64,000 bases of DNA from Aplectana chamaeleonis. Taxonomy: Eukaryota > Nematoda > Chromadorea > Rhabditida > Cosmocercidae. The stretch is taken from positions 1 to 64,000 of the forward strand of contig JAPDOI010001702.1 in assembly GCA_029168955.1 (NCBI GenBank). The letters run 5' to 3'. The translations under genes and the position numbers were made by a program. The notes below the pieces were generated by a model, which did not search any database, was not told the origin of the DNA, and saw nothing but the letters and a program-made list of their open reading frames with translations. Position 1 is the stretch's first letter. Each line of letters opens with the position of its first letter. Below are positions 1-11,602 of this stretch, piece by piece.

Positions 1-1481
1 AATTCGAAAGTGTGTTTCAAGAGGGCTTAGGCACATGTGCGAAAGAAAAGGCAGATTCAAGAATTGTTGCCAAATGCTAAGCCGATTTTCAGAATGAAAA
101 GGTCTGTCGCGCATGCACCGTTGGGCATACGGTTGAAAAGAGATTGAAAGGCGCCTGGAAGAAATGGATGTGATCGAACCGATAACCCATGGTGAATGGG
201 CCGCTCCGAATCAATCACTATGGGTTAGTTGCGTTCTAGTAAAGCCCGAATGGTAAAATGAGGGTCTGCGCCGATTTTTCAACTGGTTTGAACAACGCCT
301 TGGAGGCATATAATTATCCTATTCCCATTCCGGAGAATATTTTCGAATCTCTGAATGGTGGAACGATGTTTTCACAGAATTGATTTTTCGGATGCTTACC
401 TTCAAGTACAACTGACGGATGGGGCCCAAAAGCTGGTAGTGATCAATACACACAAGGGTCTATATCGTTACAAAAGGTTGCCTTTTGGTATCAAGACAGA
501 AACCGGAATTTTCAAAGCATCATGAATAAAATGATATAGGGTTTGGAAGGAGTAGCAGAAAACACGGACGATATTCTGATAATCGGAAAAACACCTGAAG
601 AGCATAGAAAAACATTAATGCTTTATTTGAACAGAAGAAAGAATACGGGTTTTCGTGTAAGACTCGAAAAATGCTCGTTTGCAAAACCAGAAATCCGTTT
701 TTCTCTCAAATTCGTTTTAGACCGAGATGGATATCGTCCTAATCCAGAGAAGGTGGCTGCCATCGCCAAAATGCCAGCTTCACAGAATGTGGCTTATATT
801 GCGCGCATTCCTAGGTATGGTTACGTATTACTTCGTCCTTTATACCGAACATGATGGAGATGTGCGCGGACCACTGGATGCTTTGGCTGAAAAAAAGGCG
901 TTAAGTGGAAATGGAAGCACCACATGAAACAGCGTTCGAAAAACTGAAGAGAGTGTTGATGTCAGATTCGAATTTGACACACTACGATCCTACAAACAAA
1001 CTAATCGTAGCTGCTGACGCGTGCGATTATGGGATCGGATACGTGATTTCGCACAAAATGCCTGATGGAACAGAAAAGCCGATCGCCCACGGCTCGAGAT
1101 CACTAGCAGTCGTAGAAAATAACTATGCCCAGATCGAAAAGGAGGCTTTGGGTCTTGCGGAGGCAATGAAAAAGTACCACAAACTTGTTAACGGGAGGTG
1201 TTTTACGCTCCGAACTGACCATAAGCCGCTGCTGGCCATATTTGGTAGCAAAAAGGGCATACCGGTCCATTCACACAACCGTCTCGTTGAGCAACAATGC
1301 TGATAGACTATGACTTCGAAATCGAGTCCATCAAGACGGACTCGTTTGGACAAGATGATGGTTTGTCAAGGCTGATACAGAGGCATCCTCTTGTTGAGGA
1401 GGATCGCGTAGTCGCCTCAGTGTAGGTTGACGTGAATGTAGTGCTTGCAGACGCTATTCGTAGGTTGCCCGTCACGGCAAA
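1..1481 (+). pseudogene. Ty3/gypsy RT-RNase H fragment, tandem copy 1 (degraded)
   Basis: Reverse transcriptase and RNase H part of a gypsy-like pol, entering from the window edge. It parallels 2641-4104 base for base apart from many one-base insertions, densest in the first 900 bases, which break the frame repeatedly. The YxDD-box region near 555-575 reads TDDIL. The stop after NKMI near 535 is shared with copy 2. RNase H is the best-kept part (905-1303: DACDYGIGYVISHK, EKEALGL, TDHKPL). Similarity to pol ends near 1481, where the 43-bp satellite begins. It cannot make a functional enzyme. The indel-rich start may be old decay or poor base calling near a contig end. Confidence 0.9.
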
Positions 1482-1485
1482 TTCG

Positions 1486-1716
1486 AGAAAGCTTCAATCG
1501 AATATTCGAAAAAGGGCAATATCCGACTATAGTCGAAAAGTCGAATATTCAAAAAAGTGCGATATCCGAATATAGTCGAAAAGTTGGGTATTCAAAGAAG
1601 GGCGATATCCGGCTTCAGTCGAATATTCGAATATTCGAAAAAGGGCGATATCCGACTATAGTCGAATATTCGAAAAAGTGCAAAAAAGTGTTATATCCGA
1701 CTATAGTCGAAAAGTC
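1486..1716. repeat. 43-bp palindromic satellite block 1
   Basis: About five imperfect copies of a ~43-bp unit built from small palindromes: TCGAATATTCGA, GATATC and CGACTATAGTCG. Two units are shortened. The block is joined directly to truncated gypsy RNase H sequence. The same unit recurs at 4111-4345 and in a clean array at 63424-63840. Confidence 0.9.
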
Positions 1717-2012
1717 TTCAGGACAACTAGCGAGTAAAAAGTATGCAAAGAGACTATACAAAAACCTTTACACTGATAAACTTGCCACTTGGTCATCTCA
1801 CTTGAGCACGCCCATTTTTCCACACCGCAACGACTCTTCCGATCTCGGAAGGAGGGGAAAACCCTGGGTTGAAGTATTAAATAGAAGGAGGCACGGAAAA
1901 ATGGGCGTGGCTAAGTGCGATTTTTAGTACCGCGGCAGTTCCGTGTTGGAGCCCCCCCCCCCCTTCGAGAGGATGCAACAGCTAAGCCGCTTCGACTACG
2001 ATTCATAGTTAT
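1717..2012. other. Unassigned spacer with imperfect inverted repeat
   Basis: No recognisable gene. ACGCCCATTTTTCC near 1789 and GGAAAAATGGGCGT near 1897 form an imperfect stem around ~95 bases, suggesting a MITE remnant. A run of about a dozen C lies near 1954-1966. Confidence 0.4.
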
Positions 2013-2046
2013 ACAGTGCGTCGCATAAGTATATATAGTATATTCA
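2013..2046. mobile_element. Orphan Tc1-like terminal repeat
   Basis: CAGTGCGTCGCATAAGTATA follows a TA here. The same end in reverse closes the Tc1-like remnant near 35246. Only the tip is present; the sequence changes to gypsy gag at about 2047, so it is a truncated or abortive insertion end. Confidence 0.6.
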
Positions 2047-2340
2047 GCTGATGTTAGAGAGGTCAGAAAAGGGCCATTCCGGAAGGAAAAAGAAAGAACA
2101 TCAGAATGTTGGAACTGTGGTAGAACTGGTCACACAAGCCGTGAGTGCCGAAGCAAATCATGGGTGTGCAACTCATGTAAAGGTAATGGGCACAAAGATA
2201 AGCAGGTCCAAATCGAGGACTGCCACAAAGCCTCACAAGAAACGCTGCGGGCGAGTAGTTCTCGCAGGAAGTGCTGAAGCTGAGGTAAATGCGGTTCGAC
2301 AATGCGTCACCACTGAAGTCAATGGGCACTAAATAGAGTT
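2047..2340 (+). pseudogene. Gypsy gag nucleocapsid fragment
   Basis: Matches the C-terminal gag of the 28-kb gypsy element (minus strand, 26.3-25.98 kb). The zinc-knuckle region is recognisable but out of frame: the knuckle residues lie in a different frame from the basic tail SRSKSRTATKPHKKR. It ends at the TAA after VNGH that the other gypsy copy also carries. Confidence 0.8.
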
Positions 2341-2620
2341 AAAGTTGGACACGCTGTTGAGTGTGGATGAGTGGAAGAAAACGGGCAGTCCTGAACTCAA
2401 AAACACTAGCCTGATTGTGAAAGACGCTAGTGGGAACCGAATGAAGGTTCATGGTAAGCCGAAATGTCAGTTCAAACTGAGAGGCGCTAATGGTGAGGGA
2501 TGTTGTTACGTAACCCCTCATAGAAGTCTAGTCGGCCTCGACTGGATAAAACAGAACGCTGAAACGGCATCACATGGAAAGAATGGTAGCTCGTGTGAGT
2601 ACCGTAGATGATGCCAACCT
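2333..2620 (+). pseudogene. Gypsy aspartic protease fragment
   Basis: Encodes LLSVDEWKK, SLIVKDASGNRMKVHG and LVGLDWIKQNAE, as in the protease of the 28-kb gypsy. The active-site triad is damaged: the bases for the segment between KLDT and TLLS have been deleted relative to the other copy (DTGSDI there). The open frame runs 2345-2611 and ends at the same shifted stop as the minus-strand element. Confidence 0.8.
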
Positions 2621-3571
2621 GGTGAATAATTTGAAACGGAAATTCGAAAGTGTGTTTCAAGAGGGCTTAGGCACATGTACGAAAGAAAAGGCAGATTTGA
2701 AATTGTTGCCAAATGCTAAGCCGATTTTCAGAATGAAAAGGTCTGTCGCGCATGCACCGTTAGATACGGTTGAAAAGGAGATTGAGCGCCTGGAAGAAAT
2801 GGATGTGATCGAACCGATAACCCATGGTGAATGGGCCGCTCCGAATCAATCACTATGGGTTAGTTTGCGTTCGTAAAGCGAATGGCAAAATGAGGGTCTG
2901 CGCCGATTTTTCAACTGGTTTGAACAACGCCTTGGAGGCATATGAGTATCCTATTCCCATTCCGGAGAATATTTTCGAATCTCTGAATGGTGGAACGATG
3001 TTTTCACAAATTGATTTTTCGGATGCTTACCTTCAAGTACAACTGACGGATGGGGCCCAAAAGCTGGTAGTGATCAATACACACAAGGGTCTATATCGTT
3101 ACAAAAGGTTGCCTTTTGGTATCAAGACAGAGCCAGGAATTTTTCAAAGCATCGTGAATAAAATGATATAGGGTTTGGAAGGAGTAGCAGCTTACCTGGA
3201 CGATATTCTGATAGTCGGAAAAACACCTGAAGAGCATAGAAAAAACATTAATGCTTTATTTGAACGAAGAAAAGAATACGGGTTTTGTGTAAGACTCGAA
3301 AAATGCTCGTTTGCAAAACCAGAAATCCGTTTTCTCAAATTCGTTTTAGACCGAGATGGATATCGTCCTAATCCAGAGAAGGTGGCTGCCATCGCCAAAA
3401 TGCCAGCTTCACAGAATGTGGCTATATTGCGCGCATTCCTAGGTATGGTTACGTATTACTCGTCCTTTATACCGAACATGATGGAGATGCGCGGACCACT
3501 GGATGCTTTGCTGAAAAAAGGCGTTAAGTGGAAATGGAAGCACCACATGAAACAGCGTTCGAAAAACTGAA
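2620..3571 (+). pseudogene. Gypsy reverse transcriptase, tandem copy 2
   Basis: Ty3/gypsy RT palm and fingers: KANGKMRVCADFS, FSQIDFSDAYLQVQL, RYKRLPFGIKT and the catalytic AYLDDILIVG near 3190-3215, followed by the thumb/connection segment FLGMVTYYSSFIPNM. It is interrupted by a frameshift near 2875 and by a TAG at 3169-3171 just before GLEGVAAYLDD. Domain order and spacing match the minus-strand gypsy. Inactive relic. Confidence 0.9.
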
Positions 3572-4104
3572 GAGAGTGTTGATGTCAGATTCGAATTTGA
3601 CACACTACGATCCTACAAAGAAACTAATCGTAGCTGCTGACGCGTGCGATTATGGGATCGGATACGTGATTTCGCACAAAATGCCTGATGGAACAGAAAA
3701 GCCGATCGCCCACGGCTCGAGATCACTAGCAGTCGTAGAAAATAACTATGCCCAGATCGAAAAAGAGGCTTTGGGTCTTGCGGAGGCAATGAAAAAGTAC
3801 CACAAACTTGTTAATGGGAGGTGTTTTACGCTCCGAACTGACCATAAGCCGCTGCTGGCCATATTTGGTAGCAAAAAGGGCATACCGGTCCATTCACACA
3901 ACCGTCTCGTTGAACAACAATGCTGATAGACTATGACTTCGAAATCGAGTCCATCAAGACGGACTCGTTTGGACAAGATGATGGTTTGTCAAGGCTGATA
4001 CAGAGGCATCCTCTTGTTGAGGAGGATCGCGTAGTCGCCTCAGTGTAGGTTGACGTGAATGTAGTGCTTGCAGACGCTATTCGTAGGTTGCCCGTCACGG
4101 CAAA
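3528..4104 (+). pseudogene. Gypsy RNase H, tandem copy 2
   Basis: RNase H with the first Asp in AADACDYGIGYVISHK, the Glu in QIEKEALGL and the Asp in RTDHKPLLAIFG, then a frameshift near 3920 and FGQDDGLSRLIQ carrying the last Asp. It stops inside the linker to integrase near 4104, where the satellite begins. No integrase follows, so this element was cut at that point before or during the tandem duplication. Confidence 0.88.
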
Positions 4105-4110
4105 TTCGAG

Positions 4111-4345
4111 AAAGCTTCAATCGAATATTCGAAAAAGGGCAATATCCGACTATGGTCGAAAAGTCGAATATTTAAAAAAGTGCGATATCCCACTATAGTC
4201 GAAAAGTTGGGTATTCGAAGAAGGGCGATATCCGGCTTCAGTCGAATATTCGAATATTCGAAAAAGGGCGATATCCGACTATAGTCGAATATTCGAAAAA
4301 GTGCAAAAAAGTCTTATATCCGACTATAGTCGAAAAGTCTTCAGG
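4111..4345. repeat. 43-bp palindromic satellite block 2
   Basis: Near-copy of the block at 1486-1716, with the same joint to truncated RNase H and the same pattern of shortened units. The unit contains CGAATATTCGA and CGACTATAGTCG palindromes. Confidence 0.9.
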
Positions 4346-4389
4346 ACAACTAGCGAGTAAAAAGTATGCAAAGAGACTATACAAAAAAA

Positions 4390-4632
4390 AGGAGCCGGCT
4401 TTCTTCAGCCGCAGGAACTTTGGCGGAGGAAACGTGATGGTTTGGGCAGCCTTCACAGCAACTGGGAAGGTCGGAATCGCATTCGTATCGAATCGTATGG
4501 ATTCACTTGAGTACCAGGAAGTGTTGGCTTTGCATAATCTTCCGTATTTTCGTCGTCGGAGACGTCAGGGCTTCCGTTATGTCCAAGATAATGCCACTAT
4601 ACACGTCAGCCGATCTACTCTGGGCCCGTAGC
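4390..4632 (+). pseudogene. Tc1-like transposase fragment (middle of DDE domain)
   Basis: The frame from 4392 reads FGGGNVMVWAAFTATGKVGI, then YVQDNATIHVSR. FGGGxVMVWAAF and QDNAxIHxS are the blocks around the second catalytic Asp of Tc1/Tc3-type transposases. The N-terminal helix-turn-helix and the last part (PDLxPIENLW) are absent. The frame ends at a stop near 4629. It sits directly beside the duplicated satellite, so it was fused there by rearrangement. It could belong to the same family as the C-terminal fragment at 34660-34986, but the two do not overlap. Confidence 0.82.
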
Positions 4633-4633
4633 A

Positions 4634-5756
4634 AACCCCCTAATGTCACGAACTCACCGCTGCCTCCGCGCCATCAGCATGTGGCTCACGTCCAGGCAGC
4701 AAAACCTGAGCGCCTTCCTATCTTAATGCATATGGGCAGCCATAGATAGTGACAGCGGAGGCAGCCATTTGCCCGCCGTATGTGAGCCACCCATGGACGT
4801 GAGGTAGGCGCTGAGGTCGATGTTGGCGGCAAGATGTGCGAGACAGTGAGCGAAATAGCGCGCAAGGACACGAGAGGCACCGGCTGCGATCTAGGTCATG
4901 GGTGGGGTATGACCGAGATGGTGGCGGCGCGGAAAAGACAATACGCTCCAGTGACAAACAGTATTGAGATTTGACCACCTCTATTGAGATGTAAGGGCAG
5001 ATCCAACTTATGCAATGATTGTTCAAAGCCTTGATACAAGGACAGCCATTTTGGTGCTGGGCCACTCTTCAGATGAGAAAGGTGATAAAGTAGAGAATCT
5101 TGTAAAACTCTGACGCTAGGATTGGAGGCATAGATCACTGTTGATGTGTGTTCGCTGTCTGCTACGATGGTCGAAATCAATCGCCTCATCAGCTGTTGAT
5201 TTCTCCCCGAATGTTGGTATTTTGTTTTCCTTCTCTTTTCCGTCCCTATATTCCGGCTACAGGTTAGTTTTGTAATGATAAACCATTTCACGTATGTGGG
5301 CTCCGTTGTGATTCTGAACGTTTCATCACTTGCTCGTGTTTCCAAGGCTTTTTTCTTGAATTTTTAATTAGAAAGGTGAAGAAAAATTGAAACGTGTACT
5401 TTTTTCAAGAGATTTGGGATTTTATTAGCGTTAATTTCTGGTTTGGCATCACTATAGGCGTCTCTGAGAAACTTCTTTTCGGTGAAAAACACTAGGTTGT
5501 GTTCACATCCAACTATCTTCTCCGTTTTTTTTTTCGGCACCACTTGAATATTCTCCCGTTCGTTACCAGAGGAGTACCATCGATAGCCCCTTATTATTGG
5601 TGAGGGTCCGCGTTGGCACTTTATCCGGTGCACTAGTGGAGACGCTCTTAATTGCTACAATTCGTTTTTCGTTGGTAGGAAATCGCTTCTCTGCATGATA
5701 TATCTACAGGTACATTATTTCCCAAATTAAAGGTAAACAATTTGAACTATTCGTAT
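4634..5756. other. Unassigned sequence with an inverted duplication
   Basis: 4656-4820 holds related sequences in opposite orientation (GCTGCCTCCGC near 4661 against GCGGAGGCAGC near 4754; ATGTGGCTCACGTCC against GTGAGCCACCCATGGACGT). The longest frame is 149 codons on the minus strand (4896-5345). Its product is not recognised and has no signal peptide or membrane segment I can see. It is probably non-coding. Confidence 0.3.
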
Positions 5757-5761
5757 GTAAC
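5757..5761. repeat. Gypsy target-site duplication, left copy (GTAAC)
   Basis: GTAAC directly precedes the left LTR and recurs at 33970-33974 directly after the right LTR. A 5-bp duplication is usual for Ty3/gypsy integrase. Confidence 0.92.
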
Positions 5762-5842
5762 TGTTGTGTACGGGACACAATCGGCGTGCAAAAAGGTTTA
5801 TTCCAAAAGGGTGCCACACGGTGGGTGGCAGTGTAAAGGGTA
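5762..5842 (-). repeat. Gypsy 3' LTR, distal part (U5/R side)
   Basis: Eighty-one bases matching the start of the right-hand LTR at 33632, including the minus-strand AATAAA signal near 5792. The LTR is broken here by foldback A and continues at 11332. Confidence 0.93.
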
Positions 5843-8427
5843 CAATACCGCCCGCGACTTCGGGAAAAACAGCGTTTTCGGCCCTTTTTTCCGCCGAAAA
5901 GCGCCGCTCTGTCATAACTTTGTTCAAAATGGTCCGTTTCGGTTGCTAGGGGCATATTTAGAAGCAGCATCGAGAGCTCTTCATTTTGAGCTCACACATG
6001 TCTTACCCTGCAAACAAGGCATATAGGGTTAACAGAATTAATCGAGTGTACGAAAACTGAAGCTAGATGTCTAATTAGTGTTAATATCTGCCTTCATGTC
6101 AACCGTACAGATTAAGGACGAGTTATATGCAAGTATGTGAGACCAATTTATAGACGTGGCGAAGTGAAAATTAATGTTAATTATCCGTTTCTTCACCCCT
6201 GCAGACACAATCATCGTTATTCGGTCGGGCTCAAAATTTTCGTGGTCGCCACTGCACTCAGTGTACGCTCTTTCAAGAGCAGAAACAACCTGTCTGGAGG
6301 CATTTCCCGCCGAGCGCCACCCCGATGATTTAGCCTTCGAAAAACGATGACAGTCCACCGAAGTCCCGTTCTCGGCTTAAACGCGACCAATCGACCTGAA
6401 GCTCGGCCTACAACTTTACTTTCTGATCCTCTTTCGAACAAGCGCTGCGACAGCCCAATCCAGGAAAACTTTATTTTTTACCTCTTTGGAATGTGGTAAA
6501 ACAGCGTTTTCTCGCCGGTTCGACGCTCCGGCAGACCCAGTCATCGTCCTTCCCTCGGGCTCAAAATGCCTGTGATCCCACTTGCGCTGAATCTGGACTT
6601 CTCTAAAACAAAAATAACACGTCTGGAGGCTATTTCCGCATAGTGGCACCCCGGTGGTTTTGGCTGAAAACTACCCCAAATCCTTTCAACCCGTACGGGC
6701 TCCTGGCAACGCCTTATCCATTTCTCGACTAAAACGGGCCTCATCCAAAACATGATTTTTTCGACTTTGAAACCCGGCACTGCTGAGCGGTGCGGTCCAG
6801 TAGGTGGTATCGAGATCAAAATTTCAAGTTTCTCTTGGCATTGTTTTCAACTGATCTTTTGTTTCTGGGCACACGTTTAGGTCAATCTTGAGCGTGATGC
6901 CAATCTGAAGTTGTTCGGATTACCCAATCTCGACGACTTTTTTTCGTAGCTGCGGCCTTTTTTTCAGGCCATAGTATTTCGGCATGACCTGCAAGAAACT
7001 TTTTCTTTTGCAAAAATGCTTCTCAAAATACATATTTTGGAAACTTGCTCAGATCTTAGCGTTCCACGCAAATCAAGAGTCAAAGTTATATTGCAAGAAG
7101 CTGCCGTATTCGATTTTCGATTATTATCAACCCCATATTAAACTTCGATTTTTCGAGACCCGCTATGGCAGGCCAAGGCACTAAGACAGTGCTACGTCGA
7201 GAGAACGAGCGCTCTCGCTCCCAAACGGTGCTGAACGGACTCTTATCAACGACCGTCACTTGTGGAGTTTCAATTTTCATCCTCAGTACGACTTGGCGAC
7301 CCTTCTCGTCTCGAGGTAGAGACAGGGTAGAGATGCAGGGCGCAGAGAAGAGGAGCACATCGAGAGCAAGCCAGCATGCCGCCTCATTTATCGATTCGTC
7401 GTAGCGAGGCATGGGGAGAGTGAACGGCGTAAGTTGAATCGTGCAGCCCAATTTGGCATTGAATTTTGAATTCATAAGGAGCCACTTACCGGCGGCTCTG
7501 TTGCTGGTCCCAGAGGACCTTGGATTGAACACATTCCGAATTTCGAAACTATGCGAAAAAATGTAAAGCATATGTGAACTTCATCTGAAAACGGCTTTGG
7601 ATCAATACTTTTGAACTGTATACAAAAACTCGTAATTTCAATTAGTATGCACTATGCTAACACACGCATCACTGTTATATATTGCATTCAAGTGTCCTCG
7701 AGTGAAAATGCAGTATCACGCTCGAAATCAACTCCACTGCGTTCTTAACGGTGCGCTTGTCAAACGCGCTCCGATGTGAATGGCTGGTTGGCCGGCTGCC
7801 GGGCGAGAGACGCCATACACGTTGCGAAATCTCCAGTAATGAGTCACCGGTGTGAGACGGGGGCGAGATGCTCGTTTCCGGTCTCAGGTTAAAACACAAG
7901 TGAACATGCGTCGCTCGGCATTTCCTCACCGTTGTCGCGCACTCTCCTCGCCGCATGCTTCTCGCCCAGCGCCCAGCCAGCGCGCTAGAGCGCAGAGAAA
8001 CGAGGCACACTCTTAGGTGGGGTTGCAGCCCCCGAACTGACATAACGGAGGTATCCAAGGTTACGGGGTAGGCCACAAGTGAACACGGCTGTTCCTTCAG
8101 TCTGTGCCCGCAGCGAGACGAGCAGAGTATTACGCTGTCCGGCCATCAATGAGATGGCTCGACATGAATTCGCTTACACTGTGTGCACTCTCACTCAGAG
8201 ATCTGGCTGGCAGCATCCGTCAATGATTTCGAGTTTCAGCCTGCGTTTGGCTTCACTGTAGGAAGTCGAGAACGAGTGTAAATGTTCCTAGTAGCGCAAA
8301 CAATGAAGCAGAAGTGAGAAAATATGCGTTCTCGCGGAAAAGTCGTAAAACAGAAACGAATAATGAAGAAAATCTATAAATATACTAATTTTCATAAGTG
8401 TCAGCATTCCTTCAGTACTTATTCTCA

Positions 8428-8493
8428 TTACATCAACCCTTATAATTGTGGTGCGCGCGAAGCGCTTACCACAATTATAAAGGATTGATGTAA
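8428..8493. repeat. Central hairpin of foldback A
   Basis: TTACATCAACCCTTATAATT and its near complement flank a short GC loop (GCGCGCGAAGCGC), a ~25-bp stem. It lies near the symmetry centre of element A and may be the fold-back point. Confidence 0.75.
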
Positions 8494-9265
8494 TAAGATC
8501 TAATCCATACCGCGCTTGATTTTCCTTTGTTAACTTTAACGGAGAAGCTTGAAAAATCCGATCCCTCTGTCTTTACTCATCGCTGGTTAGTTTATTATTG
8601 ACCGCCAAATCGTATTTTTAGTTATTTCATTTCATTTCCTAGCTATTTTTATTAGTTCAGGCTATTTTATGCCAAATCATTTTTTGAGATATTTCAAGAT
8701 ATTTTTGAAACTTTTTTGTCATTACCAAATCGTTACTTTTGCCAGGAAGCTAGATTTTCAGAAATTTTGCCTTTGAATCTGATTCGACTTCTCGTTTCTA
8801 CTTTATTCCAATTTGTCTGCTTCTTTCCATGCCGTTAAAAACCCGATTCACCTTTGAGCTTTTGGTGATAAACTTTACTACGTGAAGAAGAATGTCAAAT
8901 GCATCTCACTGTTTAACAAAATCAGTTCCTATAACCACAATATCATTGATGGCAATGGTAGGATACATCCGTTATGTCACTTCGGGGCTGCAACCCCACC
9001 TAAGAATGTGCCTCGTTTCTCTGCGCTCATGGCGCGCTGGCTGGCCGCTCGGCGAGAAGCATGCGGCGAGGAGAGAGCGCGACAACGGTGAGAAAATGCC
9101 GAGCGACGCATGTTCACATGTGTTTTATCCCGAGACCGGAAAGTGGCATCTCGCCCCGTCTCACCCCTGTGACTCATTCCCGCAAGATTTCGCAACGTGT
9201 ATAGCGTCTCTCGCCTGGCAGCCGGCCAGCCAGCCATTCACACCGGAGCGCGTTTGACAAGCGCA

Positions 9266-10164
9266 CCTATTACAATAGCTCAAACGACAAATCGAACTGA
9301 AAACCGTTTTCTGCATTCACCATTGACGTGATAGGCCCTTTAGCTGTCCTGCTTTTGCCAGAGGAGGGAAGTCCGGGTCGGTTAGAACATTGTGGGGTGT
9401 GAAAAAACACGGTGTATGCATAGATATCGTTTCAGGAGTTTATACATGAACTTCTTCGCTGATTTTTCCTAGGGTGGAGTTATGAATGGATTTTCACTAC
9501 TAAGAATTCCGATTGTTCTTGTTTTCGTGGCAATCTCTGCAACGAAAAATTTTCCAGGAGAATTTTTTTTGGGCGCCAGTTCTACTCAGAAGGCCTACTG
9601 AAAATTTTCTCCAAAATTGGCTACAAGTATTCCAAGCAACAGCTCATCGGTGTAAAGGGCACTGTGTGATTGGTGTGATTCACATGCCTTGCCCAGTTTA
9701 TAATTCTGCTTCTACATCTCGGTGTCACACATTCGGAAAAGAAAACTCTGGACTCCGGAGTTAGCTTTAACGGACAAGTAAAAAAATGCCCCATCCAGAA
9801 ATGATTAATTCATCTTGGAATATCGAAAAATCGTATTCACAAAAAAATCGACGAGTGCTGCGATGTTGACCGCAAATTGAAATGGATGAAGAAAATGTTT
9901 TTTTCAAGGGGTACTGAAGTGGTCAAACTAATCATCTGAACAACTCTTCAGGCCCAGTTTGAAATGTTTTTGACATTATCCGAAGAGCTTCCCCAGAAAC
10001 TTCATATTTCAATGGTGACGAGAAGGTTAGAAAAGCTAATCGACAGCATTATGAATAATGAGTGGAACAGGACGATCTAAAGGGGCGAAGGGACGGAGCA
10101 CAATTGGGTCCTGAAGCGATTGCCGGATTACGGTAAATATGCCGAAGTTCTACCATTAAAGGCT
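9266..10164. other. Unpaired interior of foldback A, possible captured exon
   Basis: This part has no inverted partner in the left half. An ATG at 9482 opens a short frame starting MNGFSLLRIPIVLVFVAI, a hydrophobic stretch that resembles a signal peptide, followed by about twenty codons to a stop. No domain is recognised and later frames are broken. It may be a fragment of a host secreted-protein gene or chance. Confidence 0.25.
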
Positions 10165-11331
10165 TTAGCGCCGCTCACACTGCCCGTGCCTCGCTATGAC
10201 GAATCGATAGGAGAGGCGACATGATGGCTTAGGCCTCTTTCAAAGTTCGATCGCCGCGCGACGCGACGGGATGATTACCTTGAGCATCGATCAAGATTGC
10301 GTTGTACGTCGATTCGTATACAAAACATGCCATCGCGGCGATTAGCGATGGAGGTGTGAAATAGGCCTCACTCTCGGTCTGCTCCTCTTCTTCTCTGCGC
10401 CCTGCATATCTACATCTCAAGTTTTGGACGAGGCCCGTTTTAGTCGAGAAATGGATAAGGCGTTGCCAGGAGCCCGTACGGGTTGAAAGGAATTGGGGTC
10501 GTTACCAGCCAAAATCACCGGGGTGCCGCTGGGCGGGAATAGCCTCCAGACGCGTTATTTTTGTTTTGAAGAAGTCTCGACTCAGCGCAAGTGTGATCGC
10601 AGGCATTTTGAGTCCGGGGGAAGGACGATAACTGTGTCTGCCGGGGCGTCAAACCGGCGAGAAAACGCTGTTTTACCACATTCCAAAGAGGTAAAAAATA
10701 AAGTTTCCCTGGATTGGGCAGTCGCAACGCTTATTCGAAAGAGGATCAGAAAGTAAAGTTGTAGGCCGAGCCTCAGGTCGATTGGTCCGTTTAAGCCGAG
10801 AGCGGGACGTCGGTGAACTGTGGTCGTTTTTCGAAGACTGAATCATCGGGGTGACGCTCGGCGGGAAATGCCTCCAGACAGGTTGTTTCTGCTCTTGAAA
10901 GAGCGTACACTGAGTGCAAAGGCGACCACGGGCATTTTGAGCCCGACCGAATAACGATGATTGTGTCTGCAGGGGTGAGGAAACGGAAAATTAACATTAA
11001 TTTTCACTTTCGCCACGTCAATAAATAGGTCTCACATACTTGCATATAACTCGTCCTTAATCTGTACGGTTGACATGAAAACAAATATTAACACTAATTA
11101 GACATCTAGCTTCAGTTTTCGTACACTCTATTGATTCTGTTAACCCTATATGCCTTGTTTGCAGGGTAAGACATGTAAGAGCTCAAAATGAAGCGCTCTC
11201 AATGGTGATTCTAAATATGCCCCTAGCAACCGGAACGGACCATTTTGAACAAAGTTATGACAAAGCGGCGCTTTTCGGCGGATAAAAGCGCCGAAAACGC
11301 CGTTTTCCCCGAAGTCGCGGGCGGTATTGTA

Positions 11332-11602
11332 CAGCGAGAATAACAGTGAGTAGTGGTGAGGCGAGTGGTTGGCTGCTCGGCGTCGTCGTGGTGGGTTGGC
11401 GTCGAGGCGTCGTGTAGTGGTGGTGCACAAACGGAGTGGCAGTGGTAGGCGATTCCAATATGATCCGTAACAGTGCGACGGCAGGGGTTTATATAGCGCG
11501 GTGGGTGGTCTGTGATTGGCCGGTTTTTGCGCCTAGGTCAAACGGCCACCCACATGGTGATCAGTCGATAAATCAACTGATATTTGATCTCCCATCACAA
11601 CA
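11332..11602 (-). repeat. Gypsy 3' LTR, proximal part (U3 side)
   Basis: Continues the LTR after foldback A and ends at CACAACA. A minus-strand TATATAAAC promoter motif lies at about 11487-11495, as in the other LTR. It differs from the right LTR by several small indels, for example an extra GTCGTGTAGTGGT-like stretch near 11410. Confidence 0.93.

Larger units (their letters stand above)
1..4388. repeat. 2.64-kb tandem duplication of a gypsy/satellite segment
   Basis: Bases 1-1755 match 2641-4386 in the same orientation: same RT, RNase H, pol/satellite junction and satellite block, ending with the same short tail (AGAGACTATACAAAAA). After that the copies diverge, copy 1 into 1756-2046 and copy 2 into a Tc1-like fragment. 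Point differences are few and mostly single-base gains in copy 1. This is a true tandem duplication or an assembly duplication. Confidence 0.88.
5843..11329. mobile_element. Foldback element A, 5.49 kb, TA target duplication
   Basis: Ends are CAATACCGCCCGCGACTT and its reverse complement, each outside-flanked by TA (5841-5842 and 11330-11331). The intact LTR at 33632 has an uninterrupted GGTACAGCG at this point, so the insertion and its TA duplication are proven. Outer arms are about 0.91 kb (5843-6757 and 10417-11329). Inside them, 7150-7440 pairs partly with 10165-10400, and 7750-8065 pairs with 8960-9265, so nearly the whole element is a nested inverted repeat. No transposase is present. 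Termini and TA target resemble Tc1/mariner ends. A shorter relative lies at 41169-42385. Confidence 0.95.

Noticed and set aside
1820..1840. CTCTTCCGATCT resembles the end of a common sequencing adapter
   Set aside because: Only 12 bases match and the bases before differ from the adapter, so chance is enough to explain it.
4896..5345. 149-codon minus-strand frame as a host gene
   Set aside because: No recognisable domain, no splice or regulatory context, and overlapping frames of similar length; surrounded by repeats.
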